The translations under genes and the position numbers were made by a program. A DNA stretch of 64,000 bases from Coptis chinensis (taxonomy: Eukaryota > Streptophyta > Magnoliopsida > Ranunculales > Ranunculaceae), in NCBI GenBank assembly GCA_015680905.1, contig CM027377.1:63323501-63387500 (forward strand). The letters are read 5' to 3'. Under the pieces are notes generated by a model. It ran no database searches. It was not told where the DNA came from and saw only the letters and a list, made by a program, of their open reading frames with translations. This document shows, in pieces, positions 1 to 11,721 of this stretch; the first letter of the stretch is position 1, and each line of letters begins with the position of its first letter.

Positions 1-913
1 CACAGTTCACATAATTCACGTTTTCCACTTTCGCATGTTTTCTCGATTTTTGAGTCATGTTCCTCTATGGAGTGAATTATGTATTTATTGTTTTTCGTGT
101 TTCTTATAGTAAACAAATAAAAATAAATTAAAATTCATAAAAATCATAGACATAGCAATCCAACAAGTCTTGGGAATCGACTTTAAAACGACCCGTTGTA
201 AACAAATTTTGTGGTTAAAAATTTGTTTGGGGGGTGGAAAATCAGTCTTTCCATCCGGATTGCTTTCGAACTTTCTAGTTGGGTTGTTTAGGTTCATTAG
301 TATAGTTCATTGGGGTTGACGCGTTATCAAATTTAGTGTTCATTCGTCGCGATAACTTACGCCATGCACGCATCTACGAGGCGTTCTCCACTATCTTATT
401 CGTCACCCCGGTTGGAATCGAGTGTTTTATGGATCATTGGATTGGAAATTCTCTCCCGATCATTTCCATATCTCATTCGCAAGAATCGGACCGATAACGG
501 CGGGAAATCTAGTTTGAAATTATACTTAAAATCGACAAAAGTCGAAAAATACGAATTGGGCTTGGGCCGACTCACGCTCACCTAGAGCGCGCCCGCGCCC
601 CCCTTTCCAAAACCAAATCGCGATCTTCTTATTCTCCAGCCGCTTGACACAAAGTTTAAATCCAAACCCTAGCAACCCAAATAAAAAAAAAATAAATAAA
701 TAAAAATAGAATACATTCAAATAGAAAGACCACCCAACCCCCATTGTCAAACACCAACACAATCTCCAACCGTTTCCACCAAGAAACCACCCACCAATTC
801 GAGTTTTCGAACCTGCCGCTGAACCTACCATAACCACCACTGTTGGTTTGGTTAGTTTTCATCAAACTCGCATCCACCACCATCTACAAACCCCAAATCA
901 GTAAATAACTTCA
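1..913 (+). other. Non-coding post-integrase region of Athila-1
   Basis: No gene is seen here. The stretch matches the non-coding tail of the Athila-2 triplicated unit and what follows it, including a short GC-rich patch of GCGC-type motifs near 585-600 and an A-rich run near 685-710. The short ORFs on both strands look like chance. Confidence 0.7.
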
Positions 914-2068
914 ATGGCGAACGACGAGAATTCTCCGAAAACGCGTTTGTTTCCGATATAGTTTAAGGCCATTTTATGACGCTGGAGATGTTTAAGAGAA
1001 ATTGAACGGACTGTGGTATTCGACAGGATTTCTATCACTTTGATTTGGTAGAACAGTTTTATAAGAAACGAAAGTGGAGGGAAATAGGATTTTCATTAGG
1101 ATAGCAGAACGCGGAGGGAAGTTACGAGACAGGTTGTTGGTCGAGCTATTAGGAATCACCCCGTGAACCAACCTAGATAATGACCATTCAGGAATCCAAG
1201 AATACTGCAGTTCCTGTTTGATGAAAGATAACGGTCATAGAGGGTGAATACAATACGATATCTCATTGCGTCTCGCCGCACGACCACGAGAACCAATCAA
1301 CCGGGCGTCCGCCGTGGATTGGTAAGAACGCCCTCGAAAGACAAAGTCACGACATCGGACTTCGATTAATGCGACGTTCTCTCGAATTTGCAAACGAAGG
1401 AGTATAATTTCTGCATCCTTGATTTAATTTTGAATGTGATTAGAGGAGGGGAAAGAGCCCGGCCTCTTCCCCGTATTGATCACTAAGATTATGCTCTCAT
1501 TTAGAGCCGCCGCTAGATATGCTCCTATTAAGATCAAATTGCCTTCTAATGCAAGTATTTATAAGGAATGCATTCAAAAGACTTGGCCGCTTGTCGGGCA
1601 GAGAAGGAAGTTGAGTCGGATAATGTAGGGGAAGATATGACATGGTTGGTTGAGGATAATTTTGATAGTCATACTTCTAATTTAGAGCGAATGATAATGC
1701 TGCAAACTGGTTTGCGATGCGGTTATCGTATCTGTGAAGATATACGACATAGACAAATTGTAATTCGAAATAAGCAAACGAACTTTCAGACGAGAGTTGA
1801 AATGCTCAAAAGGGGTCAGCAAGATATATTGTTTAACTTGGAGGTTATCCACAAGAATCACCAAGCCCAGTATGCAGTACTTAAGACTGAGATGGAAGCA
1901 CAGCGCTTGTTCAGGATAGAGATGCTACGACATATGCCACTCGTGGATGAGTCTGTCTCAGCTGAGTCTGAGAGGCATGAGCGTCGTCGCCGCAGGCCAG
2001 ATGGCTCAAGCCATTCGTCACCACAGAGCCAGTCTCCATCTCAGGGACCATCTTCTTCACACGCCTAG
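914..2068 (+). pseudogene. Athila extra ORF X, copy 1 (putative plant transposon protein), broken
   Basis: This is the diverged counterpart of 22951-24081 in Athila-2. The N-terminal half (from the ATG at 914) is full of stops and frameshifts, but the C-terminal half is open from 1568 to 2068 (166 residues). The open part is charged and helical-looking, with many E, Q, R and L residues consistent with a coiled coil. It then has an arginine cluster (RRRRRPDGSS) and a serine/proline/glutamine-rich tail. The conserved N-terminal half in the other copy resembles the putative plant transposon protein domain found in Athila-like elements. That family match is from memory, and the function is unknown. 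The ORF lies downstream of pol, where some Athila lineages carry env-like ORFs, but I see no membrane segment here. Confidence 0.55.
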
Positions 2069-2887
2069 GTGTTCACCGTCAGTTGTGTCCTTTTATTTCA
2101 TTGTTTTTATTGTTTTGTTAGTGGAATTTTATTTCAGTAGTTAGATTTGAGTATTAAGTTGTTTGTTTTAGATTGCTTGGATTTCATATTATTTTAATAT
2201 AATTTATTTTGATTATCTTTCGTATAGTTGTCTTGGAGTAAAAGTTGAAAATTAGGCCGATACCGGCATATCTATGATTTTTTGTAGCGGTAGCATGATA
2301 TGTAGGAGAGTTTAGAAGTTACTATTCTAAACCAAGTTTAAAAGATACCAGGGTTGTTAGGAAATCAAAGACATGGTTAGTTCCGTTTTTGGGTTTGGCA
2401 GTTTCCTATTTCCGGAAATTGCCTTAAAACAATTTGGCAACTTGCCGATTCGTTTTGGAAACCCGAAACCTATTTAAACTTCCATCATACTACACTCACA
2501 ACCCACACTACACCCCACAATCATCTTTCACTTTTCACTCCAGCCCTTTTTCTAGTTTTTTCTTGTTTTTTTCTTAGAAACTCACTTTCTGCACCTACGA
2601 AGGCGCCACGCTTCAAGCAGAGCGACTTCTACTTTTTTATCAGAATCGAAAATTCACTAGAGCTACCAAGCTTCAAGTAGAGAGCCAACCAGCCAAAACA
2701 CCGGAAATCAAAAATCACGAAACCCCAGCGCTTCAAGTAGCGAGCCACCCGCTAAAACATCGTAATTTCAAAAACCAAAGAGCGACTCAAGCTATAATGA
2801 AGCGCGCCTCTTTTAGTAAACACAGGAATTTTAGATTTTCTGAGGTTCTTCCAGGTTTTCGCAGCTATTCTACAAAGTAGTGTTGAG
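2069..2887 (+). other. Spacer between Athila-1 extra ORFs
   Basis: No gene is seen. The first half is AT-rich. The second half (about 2590-2800) has imperfect short repeats of the type cgcTTCAAGtAgcGAGCCA, a diverged version of the GC-rich minisatellite found at the same place in Athila-2 (24650-24930). Confidence 0.6.
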
Positions 2888-3795
2888 ATGACACCACCTA
2901 TAGTCATTCCTGAACAGTCTTTTGAAGACTTGATGGGAACCTATACCTATGGAGCATCGTTCCACGAGCGGATCTTGCAGTTAGGATGGCGGCATCTTCT
3001 GGTGAGTGATGCCGATTCTTTTTCACCTAAGCTAACTGAATTCTTCTATAATAATATTACTTTTTTTTGTACCCAAGAAGGAGAACAAAAATTTTCCCTT
3101 ACTATTGATGGTACGACTATGGAATTCAATAAACACTTGATAGCTTTGGTTTCGGGATTGCCATTACCTGACCCTATGCACACGTGGGGATATATGACAG
3201 ATAACTCATACCTATATGAATATGCCTATTTCCATGAGTATTATGGGGGAGGGGTATTTCGTATCATGGACCAAGACCAATATAACATCGCCTTGAGTAG
3301 CCTATCACTGAATGTAGGCACAACCATGTTGTTCATCATGATGAACATTCTAGGGAACGCAGCAGTTTACTTCGCCAATAATACCGCCGGGTGACGTTTT
3401 CCTTTGCTTTAGGCGAGGGGACGTCGTAGGTATGACATTCCCCGAAGTTTTAGTTGCTACTCTGAGGCGAGCCCATACCTTGAGGCATAAGTACCTTCTT
3501 ATGCCTGCCTTGGTTTGTCGCCTTATGCGCTTGCCTACCCGTGATTCTCATTACCGCATTACCGATTGGAAAAGGGTCGAAATCATGAGACCTACCAATC
3601 GTGGGTAAGATCATTCCGAGCCATGACTTGGTCGGGATGGCGTGCAACCACATTTGGTTGCTCCTTACACCCCATCGCACCAAATAACCCTAGAGAGGTT
3701 AGCATTAGTTGATGATACACGGCGTAAAAGCGCGGCAAGTTGTTATGGCATGGCAGGATGCGAAAAGAACCTCATATAGAAGAGGAGGATGACGA
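2888..3795 (+). pseudogene. Athila extra ORF Y, copy 1, broken
   Basis: It is open from the ATG at 2888 to 3394 (168 residues), then frameshifted, with recognisable similarity to the Athila-2 copy (24992-25915) continuing to about 3795. It starts MTPPIVIPEQSFEDLMG and contains PLPDPMHTWGYMTDNSYLYE and NVGTTMLFIMMNILG, all nearly unchanged in copy 2. Conservation of protein sequence between two diverged elements suggests this was a real gene of the family. I cannot assign a function. The short hydrophobic run around LFIMMNIL is too short to call a membrane anchor. Confidence 0.55.
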
Positions 3796-4773
3796 AAATG
3801 CTGGGGTGCGGGTAAGTTTTAGTTAAGTTAGTGTCTGCTTATGTCCCAAGCAATTTAAGTCTGTTAACCCCATAATGGGTGGAACTCTTATAGTGTTGCG
3901 TCAGTTTTTATTTTCTATATTAGTACGTTCTAACATTGTTTTGCAGATGTTTCTGAATTTCACGCGTTCCAATGGTATTTTTCCTACCCTCTTTATTTAA
4001 ACGCTTTGAGGACAAAGCATGCTTTTTTTTTTGGGGGGGGGGGGCATAGAAACACGTGTAATTAAGACATCTGTTAGGATATAGATATGTATAATATGCA
4101 CTTGTTTTCTAGTAAAAATTTCAAAAATTCAAAAATATAAATAAATAAGTATGCTAAACACTTAGGAATATTGGTATTGTTTTCTTTCTCCATGCTTTTA
4201 ACAATCTAGAAGTCTCAATGAGTCAAGCCAGATCGTAATAATTGTTAGAAACTTAGGTTAATATGTAGGTAATAATCTTTGCATCTATCTATAAATTTAT
4301 TACATGAGTATCTATGATTGTTAGCAAGAAGTTTCTGAAATCTAGGCTAGAGTACTTATTCTACAAATCCTGTGAGAATATAGCCTAAAGCCTTATATGA
4401 GCCAAAACATGTGAGAAATGACACAAGGGAGAAGTAAAATCGGATAGAGAAATCACACGCCCACTTGCTTGATCACTAAACCATATCCTAAGTGAGAATT
4501 TAGGCCGCTCTTTGGATCGATATAGCCAGAAATTCAAACCTATGAATTACTTTCCGCTAGTCGCCACTCTGAGCCCTTTCTTTAGCCTTCCATACACCAC
4601 AATTCCTTTACCCTGTTACAAAAACAAAACAAAATAAAAAATCAACCTACCCAATTTAGAATAAGTCTGAGAATAGAATGAGGAAGAAAGAAGAAGAGAA
4701 AAACCTGTGGTAAACAAAAATTAGTTAGTTGCTTCAAAATAAAAGGAAAGAAGTTTCCATCCAAAGAGAAAAG

Positions 4774-4821
<48 letters not shown>

Positions 4822-5659
4822 AAATAAATAAAAACTCCAAAAAAAAAAAAAAAAAAAAATAGAATAAAAGGGAGTCAAAGGCCAAAGAAAAGAAAAATAT
4901 GGCTAAGGATGGAAACAAAGTGTAGAAGCAAAAGTAAATAACAAGGTTTTCTCTAGTTACATAATATGAAGACTCTATTATCTCAGACTTGTTCTCTAGA
5001 ATATCCATTTCCTTCCTTCTTAAACCATCTCCTAATCCCCGCAACACCTAATAAAGACCTCTAGCTCAATTAGGAATAGGTTAGTGTGATAGTAAGTGGC
5101 AGATGTGTTTGATCGACCCCGCTTCCTTGTTGTCATTGAGATTGTAAGGTAAAGTGTGCCCACCGCACAATCCTGAGTAGCTAAACTTGAGTGGAAAAAT
5201 CGAGAGGTTTTGTCTTGACATTTATGTGAGGACCTACTTAAGGACGCTTATTCGAAAGTCTCTCGAAACAAACCCGCTAAACATTTCATAGTATTACTCA
5301 TTGTTATATGTTTATTGTAGATGATTGATTATTATGCATATATTAACTTAGGTTTTTACTGTTATTCTTATGTAATTGCTATAGAGATGTATAGATAGTT
5401 GAGCATGAAGGGGAAAACAATAGTTTTATTTCTTAGTCGTTGTAGTATAGATGAAGTTTGTGAGTACCTTCATCGAAAACTCTCACGAGGCTATAACTCG
5501 TCCCACTAGGGAATTCCTAGTGGTTTAAGGCCTTGTTGCATATGGTCAATGCAATCGCACTCAGCTAAAACGAGAGTAGGTAGAACTCCATTTTTGGTCA
5601 CTTATTCTAATTTCTCATATTTGCTTGAGGACAAGCAAAATGTCGTTTTGGGTGTGGTT
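3796..5659 (+). other. Non-coding 3' region of Athila-1 with polypurine tract
   Basis: No gene is seen. It aligns with 25916-27723 of Athila-2, base for base over long stretches. It contains a T-run followed by a G-run at about 4022-4044 (a simple TTTGGGGG in the sister copy), a very long A-run region at 4770-4860, and just before the LTR a G-rich polypurine-like tract (gttttgggtgtggtt) ending at 5659. Apparent phenylalanine-rich ORFs on the minus strand here are only the A-runs read backwards. Confidence 0.7.
4770..4860. repeat. Poly-A / A-rich low-complexity expansion
   Basis: Two long A-runs are separated by a short taaaataaataaaaactcc spacer. The sister element has only short A-rich sequence at this place (about 26870-26900), so the run expanded locally in Athila-1. 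Its length is likely to be uncertain in any assembly. Confidence 0.85.
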
Positions 5660-7007
5660 TGATAAGAGCCCAAAACTGTAGTTTTAACCCCTTAATAATC
5701 ATACTGTTAGACCAATTATGTGAATAATAAGTAAGAGTTAATACTGATTACATGTTTTATGCATTTCAAGCTTCAAAGTCCATTATCTTGTGAAATGTGC
5801 CACTTTAGCGAGATAAAGGAGCAAAAGTCGCAGAAACTTCGAATGCCATATCTTTGGACTCAGACCTCGGATTGAGGCCTACCTTATGTCAAAACGACCG
5901 GCTCGGAAAGAGCTTTGCAATGGTCCAAGCCTTGACCCAATCAGAGGAGCAGAAGTGGACGAAAAGTCTGTGGAAGCCAACTGCAGCTGAAGAGGCCTTT
6001 TGGATCGAAGACTGGGTTTTGGGCCTGATTCTCGCCCAAAACATGGCTCCAAGCCCATGCACGAATTTTGGATCTGATGTATAAAACAAAAGCTTAGCTC
6101 TTTGTTAATGGTAGCTAGTTAGACCTAAATTAAGATATAGAATTATAGATCTAGTTTTATTAATTAAATTAAGTTTTAGTTCCATTTAAATTCTTGTTTT
6201 AGATTAAATCTCTGAATCATTGTTCTTGATTGATTAGATAAATAAAGTAGTATTTTTATCAAGTTCAATTTGTCATTTCCATTTTAGATCTAAATTAAAT
6301 TCTTGTCATTGTTTTATTCCAGCCATTAAATTAGATTCATTATTGCTAAATTAAGTAATTCTCAATTTCTCACATTATGTTTAGTTTAGATTCAATGGTA
6401 AATGTTAGAGTGATGACTCAAGGCTAAACCTCCATTAGAGGGGTTGATGAAGCCTTGATGAAAACTTAGTTGTTTAGTATAGAAACGTTGTAGAATCTAT
6501 TCCACTATAGAAGGTCGTGTTTCGCCATGAGAATGGGTGGGCAACCTCACATGCTAGTTAGTACTTGGTAGAAATGCCATGAAAACTAGGGATTAGACTC
6601 GGAATTCTTGCCGTGAAACCGTAAGAATCGAGATACCACAATCTATGCTAGGTCATTAAGTTAGATTCGAGGTGGATTCAATTCCCCTCTAACTCCTTAT
6701 CTAGAGTCAAACAATAGTATTTCCATAGCATTTGTAGTTCATTTCTAGTAATCATCTTAATTAAGTATCGTGAGTATAATAGTTAAGTAAAGCTCTCAAT
6801 GACTTAAGAGCTTACTAGTTAGACTTAGAAAACAATCCATGCTAGGGAACTAGGAGTGGAACGAACTTCGTACTCCATTTAGTGCAATTCGCATTGAGAG
6901 TAGAAGCTTTGATAATAGATACGTAAAAAGGAAAGGAAAAGTTTAGTTTACTTACGTTTGGATTCATCACTCATTTCGTAGGTAGACTATTCATTTTACA
7001 TTTATCA
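5660..7007 (+). repeat. 3' LTR of Athila-1
   Basis: It begins TGATAAGAGCCCAAAAC and ends TTTATCA, the same inverted terminal motif as the Athila-2 LTRs, and is 1348 bp against about 1480 bp there. A TATA-like TATAAAAC lies near 6080, matching TATAAAAA in the other copies. It is the most diverged of the three LTRs of this family here. It joins LINE-1 directly at 7008. Confidence 0.85.
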
Positions 7008-7183
7008 ATAAACATAGAGTCAAAACCCAATCTGCTAAGTTCCAGAGGTAACTGAGCAGGCAGTCTTATTAGCGGCTCCGCAATACACACAAATTCTGGT
7101 TTATATTCCTTAACAATATCCTCAAAATACATCCAAGGATTTTGTCTTCTTATTCCTCTCATATTCCAGAATAGTGTATTCAT
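7008..7183 (-). pseudogene. LINE-1 ORF2 start: endonuclease N-terminus, truncated
   Basis: It starts MNTLFWNMRGIRR and continues for about 58 codons before the Athila-1 LTR. The opening matches the usual N-terminus of the plant LINE apurinic-type endonuclease, which nicks target DNA for target-primed reverse transcription. The asparagine of WNMRG is the expected active-site Asn, and the family's catalytic Glu is likely the E in the stretch CIAEPLI. The last residues translated into the LTR are not part of the protein. Confidence 0.75.
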
Positions 7184-7192
7184 GATATATTG

Positions 7193-8854
7193 TTATTTTG
7201 AGATTCTGGCCCTAGTAGAAGGTGGGGTTAGGACCTGCACCTGCCACATAGGCTTATACCCTTTCTTGTTCTTAACTTGCTCCTCTTCCTTTTCCATCTG
7301 TTCCGCCCAGTTGCCTGACTCCAAGATCTTTTCTGCTTCTTCCATTGCATGGAATCTGTTACCTTGTGGTCTGGTAATGCACTCTGCAGGTGAGTTGTGT
7401 TGGCTCATGCCATCTAATTCACTCTGTTCTTCTTCTGCATTCCCATCCATTTCCATATTGTGTCTCTCATTTCCATCCTCTATATTTTGGCCCTTATTCA
7501 AATCCTTTTGTATTTTGACAATTTTAGGACTGTGTACTTGTGGTTCAGACCTCTCCAAAAGCTCAGGATTGGTCTCTATGGCTTCCCCCATAGTTGTTCC
7601 TTCTTCAGTTGCAGTTCCCAGTTCAGCTTGATCGTGTGTCTGCTTACTCCCGCCAGCTTTCGAAACCTCCTAGCTTTGTCGGTCAGCCTCTACTACTGAA
7701 TCATCAGTTTCACTTCTATTTCCCTCTACTCTTTCAGCTTCTTGCTGCCTTGGCACATGCTCTTCCATAATCAAAGGTTGAGTTTCAGAGTTAGGAACTT
7801 CCTCGTTCGTTGTTCTGTTCTTTTTTCGTCATTTCTTTTTTTGGTTTCTCATAATTGGTTTCTCCCTCAACCCTTGCCCTTAGGATGCGTTGACCACCGT
7901 AGTTTCACCCAACGTCTGAGCTACCACTGTTTTCCCTGTTTGAGCCAGGTCATTTTTCAGAAATCGACATGAACTGACCATGTGACCGACTCCTTTGCAA
8001 TGGGTCCAATAATCCGGAAGTTTTCCCAATTGAACATCTTGCCAGAAGGCAACTCCATGCTTCTTTGATTCCACCCAGATTTTGTCAGGGATTTTTTTTG
8101 AGAGATCGATGTCAACGAAGACACTCGCAAAATACCCAAGCTTTCTCATTGCTGTGGTTTCATCCACATGCATTGGACGACCTAGAATTTTGCCCATTGC
8201 TAGTAGGTTCTTAACTTCCCAATATTCCAGACTCAGCCCCGGAAATCTAACCCAGACCATCGCATGTGATTGGGTTTCCTTCTCTGTGGAGAAATTTGGG
8301 GTCCATTTGCTCAATCGAAGAACTTGAGAATCAAACAGCCAAGATCCTTGCTCCCAGACCTTTGTGAAATCCTCTTCCTTATCAAATTTAAACATCAAGT
8401 ACCCCTTTCCCAGGGGAGTTACTAAGCATTCTCCTAACAGAGCCCATTTTTCGACCACCAAAGCTTTTACCTTGCTCAAGTCCATTTTGACTAAATCGAG
8501 CCTTCCAACCAGCGATTTCAAATAGTACTGAATACCTCGATCCACTTCCTCTTCTATCAAACATATTGTTGGGTACTCCCCTTGCATTCCTGGAGTTGGA
8601 AGCGAAGAGGTATCAATACTCCGACCATACTTCGGTTTTGCTGCAGCTGCTGCATACGACTTCCTTGTTGGTTCCTCCCTGTGACTATGAGAAGTCCCAA
8701 GACGTCCTTGTCCTGTTCCCACCTCCATGGGTGCATTAGTGTTTCCTTTTTGTGATGAAGCTACAGCACTACTCCCATTGATAGATGAATGATTTAGTTG
8801 TGGTTGCGTCTCACTATTTGATATTCTTGGATTCTCAAATTCGTATAGATCCAT
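7193..8854 (-). pseudogene. LINE-1 ORF1: DUF4283 / zinc-knuckle RNA-binding protein
   Basis: The open segment 8854-7880 (324 residues) holds a low-complexity N-terminus, then a DUF4283-type domain (about residues 95-240, with VEKWALLGECLV, KFDKEEDFTKVWEQGSWLFD and MVWVRFPGLSLEYW). A zinc-knuckle remnant near residue 290 reads HCKGVGHMVSSC, with one cysteine of the usual pair apparently lost. A frameshifted stretch around 7591-7880 leads into a second open part (7591-7193) rich in E, Q and N that ends just before ORF2. Plant L1 ORF1 proteins of this type bind the element RNA. This copy is broken between the two parts. Confidence 0.8.
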
Positions 8855-8876
8855 GGTTGTTTTTTTTTCCTTTACA

Positions 8877-9065
8877 GAACTATCACTGTAAGCCAGTGTA
8901 GGATTTTACCTGAACAGGAAATGTATCTCCTCAAGCTTTAGAACTCCCACCGTATGTCAGTGGAGGATTTCACCTGAAGGGAGAGAAAAAGTTGGCCCAA
9001 CCTTTCCGGAACTCTCATTATTGATCAATGGAGGATTTTACCCGAAATGGGAGGAAGAAAGAAGA
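8877..9065 (-). repeat. Three tandem monomers in LINE-1 5' UTR
   Basis: Units begin at about 8877, 8941 and 9009 (64- and 68-bp spacing). Each holds gaact, a variable part, then tGGAGGATTTtACCtGAA followed by a purine-rich stretch. They lie just upstream of the ORF1 ATG on the minus strand. Monomeric 5' UTR repeats often act as internal promoter units in L1 elements, but that role is inferred here. Confidence 0.65.
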
Positions 9066-9199
9066 TTCAGAGGATAAGAATATCTCACCAATTATTTTTA
9101 ACTAAAAGCGGCAAAAAAATTGGAGTACAGGATCATTTAAGCAACTTATGTTATATCACACCCAGTCTCCCAATACATGGTCCCCATGAAAGAAATCTC

Positions 9200-10294
9200 A
9201 AAGTATAAAATAATTCTCGTTTTGTTTTTTGCTTCGTTTTGACTAAAGAAGAACCTCGTTTTGTTTTTTGCTTCCGAATTGTGATTCTTTAGCCCTTTGG
9301 CTTTGTGACTCCTTATGATTTTGAAAATTGGGAGTTCTAACTTTGCTTTTGTTTCTTTTTTTGCCTTTGTTTATGATATCGTCTCCTTTTGATTTTGAAT
9401 TTTTAGGAGATTCGATTTTTGACTCCTTTGATTTTTTTGGAGTTTTGGTTTTTAACGGGTCTTTCTTTTCTTCTTTTTCCTTTCTTTCCGAAGTAACTAA
9501 CTAATATGTTTTTGTACAATGTCTTCTCTTCTCTTTTTCTGATATCCATCTAATTCTCAACTCGTCAGCTGGGTAAGTTTTTTATTGTGTATTGTAATGG
9601 GTTAGGGATTTGTGGTTAAGAATAAAAAGGCTTTTAGAAAATGGTGAAGGCTCAAAAAGGAGTAACTAGGGGAAAAACTATATTTTTGGAGTTTTAACAT
9701 TTATTTGGCTATATCGATCCAAAAAATGACCTAAATTCTCTCTTAGGATATGGCGTGGTGATCAAGCAAGTGGACGTGTGGTCTTTCTATCCAAACGTCC
9801 TTTGTGTCATCACTCAATAATCATTCAGATGAGGCTTTTTGGCTAGATTCTCACAGGATATGAAACTTAATTGTTCTAATCTTGGCTTTGGAAACTCACT
9901 ACTATATACAAACAAATGCTGATGCATGCCATTCATGAAAATATGCAAAAACTATTGTACGTATATTAGTATAAGTACGAAGAACAAGTCTTTACTCTAT
10001 TGCTATAATGAGACTTCTAAACTTTGTATTCATCATAGAAAAATGAAACAAGACTTTTTAATACTAAACAGAAAAATATTTTTGGTCTTTTTCGGAAATT
10101 TTTTTTGGAAAGGAAGAAATATACTATTATATCTACCATAGAAAATGCCTAGTTTTTGTAAAATATTACTATACCACCCCCAAATAGAAATATGTTTTGC
10201 CCTCAAAGTATGAAGAGATAAGGAAAGAGATTACCATAGAAATATGAGCAAAAACGGCGATACACCTATATTATGTTTTTCATGATAAAAATAC
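9200..10294 (-). mobile_element. Inverted Athila-like non-coding 3' region, left piece
   Basis: Read on the minus strand this is a diverged copy of the Athila-2 non-coding region around 26090-26970. Shared landmarks include the gaggacaaaaagcatg / TTTGGGGGTG motif (here near 10170-10210), the cgatatagcca stretch near 9710, the cacaggata/tcctgt stretch near 9855, and the ggctttgactcc runs near 9300-9440. It continues at 33226 on the other side of the copia element. No coding sequence is seen. Confidence 0.7.
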
Positions 10295-10483
10295 TGTTAG
10301 AATATTTGTTACTATATTTAGTATTATGAAGTATCTTGTGTATTTAGAAGTATCTTGTGTATTTAGTAAGAGTATTATCTTCTCCTAGATATGTAGATCT
10401 AGGAGATCTTTGTATTCATGTATGTATACTACTAGAAACATCAATAAAGATTATCAGAAATATCCATTAAAACATCTTTGACA
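10295..10483 (+). repeat. 5' LTR of copia element
   Basis: It runs from TGTTAGAATATTTG to CATCTTTGACA and is short for the family. It is followed directly by the primer-binding site. Confidence 0.92.
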
Positions 10484-10497
10484 TGGTATCAAGAGCC
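10484..10497 (+). other. Primer-binding site, initiator tRNA-Met type
   Basis: The bases TGGTATCAAGAGCC immediately follow the 5' LTR and match the usual copia primer site complementary to initiator tRNA-Met. Confidence 0.9.
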
Positions 10498-10658
10498 AAC
10501 TCCAATTTCCTTTCCATTACCCCATTACTATAGGAATCGGAGCCTTTTTTTGGTGTTTGGTTTTTCTTTATGGTCATATCATACTATTTATTACCCTCTC
10601 CTACTTATCGTTCTTGTTTTTTTTTTTATCTAGTTCATTATTTGTGTTCTATATCATA

Positions 10659-11716
10659 ATGGCAGACTTAACTACCAATAATGATTCCGTTGTTGTGCAT
10701 TCCAATAATGATTTCGCGGTCATGTCTAATCTTTATATGAAAGAGATATCCTCACTAATTACTCCAGAATGACTTGATGGTACTAATTACATCGAGTGGT
10801 CATTGAATGCGCAGAACAAGATCAGGGGCAGAAAACGTTGGGGCTTTATCTCTGGTACTAAGGCTACTCCAACAAACATAAATTATGAGGAATATGAAGC
10901 TTGGGAGGACGAGAACTGTCTGGTCAAGTCTTGGCTTCTTAATGCAATGACCAAGGACATCAGGTCAATTTTCCTTTGCTTATCTACGGCCAAGGAAATC
11001 TGGGATACTGCAAAACAAACTTACTCTGTTAGCCAAGATGCATCGAAGGGTTATCAGTTATATTGTGAGGGAATTTCTGTCCACCAAAATAGAGATTCTG
11101 TTATTCCTTATTTTGGAAAACTTAAAAAAATATGGCAGGAATTTGACGCTATTGAAGACTGCACTATGGAGTGTGCCAATGACATTAAGAAATATACCAC
11201 AAAGGTTAATTCTCAGTGTGTGTATGTTTTCTTGGCCGATCTTGATTCTCATTTGGATGGGGTTCGTGGTCGTGTTCTTGCTATTAAGCCATTTCCAGAC
11301 ATACAGTCCGTTTATGCCATGGTTTGTGCTGAGGCGAATCATCAAGATGTCATGCTTGGTGGGACATCTAATGAAGGGATTGCTATGACGGCTCAAAAAT
11401 CATTTTCTCGACATGATTCAAAGAAAGGAGTTTATAAATGTACCCATTGTAATGGTGATAACCATGTAGTTGACACCAACTTTAAGCTACATGGATATCC
11501 AGATTGGCATCCAAAGGGTAAGGCGTCTCCCATGTCTTCTAACTTTAAGGCAGAGGGTTCAAGTTCGAAGAGTCACTTAGTCACTGCTGCCAGATTTGTT
11601 GCCCAATCAGGTATATCTAACTTTGCTCTTATTGCTTTTACTGGAAATAGTGATTGGATAATTGACACGGGTACCACTGATCATATGACTTGCGATCGAT
11701 ATAAATTTAACCATTT
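10659..11716 (+). pseudogene. copia gag and protease, 5' part of gag-pol
   Basis: The likely start is the ATG at 10659 (MADLTTNNDS). An in-frame TGA at 10770 interrupts it, and the frame stays open from there to the Athila-2 insertion. The gag part has LDGTNYIEWS near the start, then the UBN2-type gag domain (WLLNAMTKDIRSIFLCL, AKEIWDTAKQTYS). A zinc knuckle follows (CTHCNGDNHVVDTNFKLHG, with the third ligand altered relative to the usual C-x2-C-x4-H-x4-C). The protease motif DWIIDTGTTDHMTCD carries the catalytic Asp. The frame resumes at 29209 after the inserted element. Confidence 0.88.
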
Positions 11717-11721
11717 CTCCT

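Larger units (their letters stand above)
1..7007 (+). mobile_element. Athila-type Ty3/gypsy element (Athila-1), 5' part outside window
   Basis: The sequence from base 1 runs collinear with the part of the complete Athila-2 element that begins at about 21980, just after its integrase. It then holds diverged copies of the same two extra ORFs, the same long non-coding stretch and a 3' LTR at 5660-7007. The LTR ends abruptly in LINE-1 endonuclease sequence at 7008. I infer an insertion into LINE-1 whose left half (5' LTR, gag, pol) lies off the window. The 5 bp after the LTR are ATAAA, so a target duplication could be tested against the missing left end. Whether this copy also has the triplication seen in Athila-2 cannot be told. 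Confidence 0.85.
7008..9200 (-). mobile_element. L1-type LINE (LINE-1), 5' part only
   Basis: Read on the minus strand it has a repetitive 5' UTR (about 9200-8855), ORF1 (8854-7193) and the start of ORF2 (7183-7008). ORF2 is then cut by the Athila-1 LTR. ORF1 and ORF2 are separated by only 9 bases, as expected for a plant L1. The 5' boundary near 9200 is where the sequence changes to inverted Athila non-coding DNA, and I could not fix it to the base. The rest of ORF2 (reverse transcriptase) should lie left of Athila-1, outside the window. Confidence 0.8.

Noticed and set aside
4642-5047. Phenylalanine-rich minus-strand ORFs
   Set aside because: They are long A-runs read in reverse, inside the Athila-1 non-coding region. 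The sister element has no such ORF.
7182-7699. Plus-strand ORFs opposite LINE-1 ORF1
   Set aside because: They are shadows of the minus-strand coding sequence, which has clear DUF4283 and endonuclease similarity.
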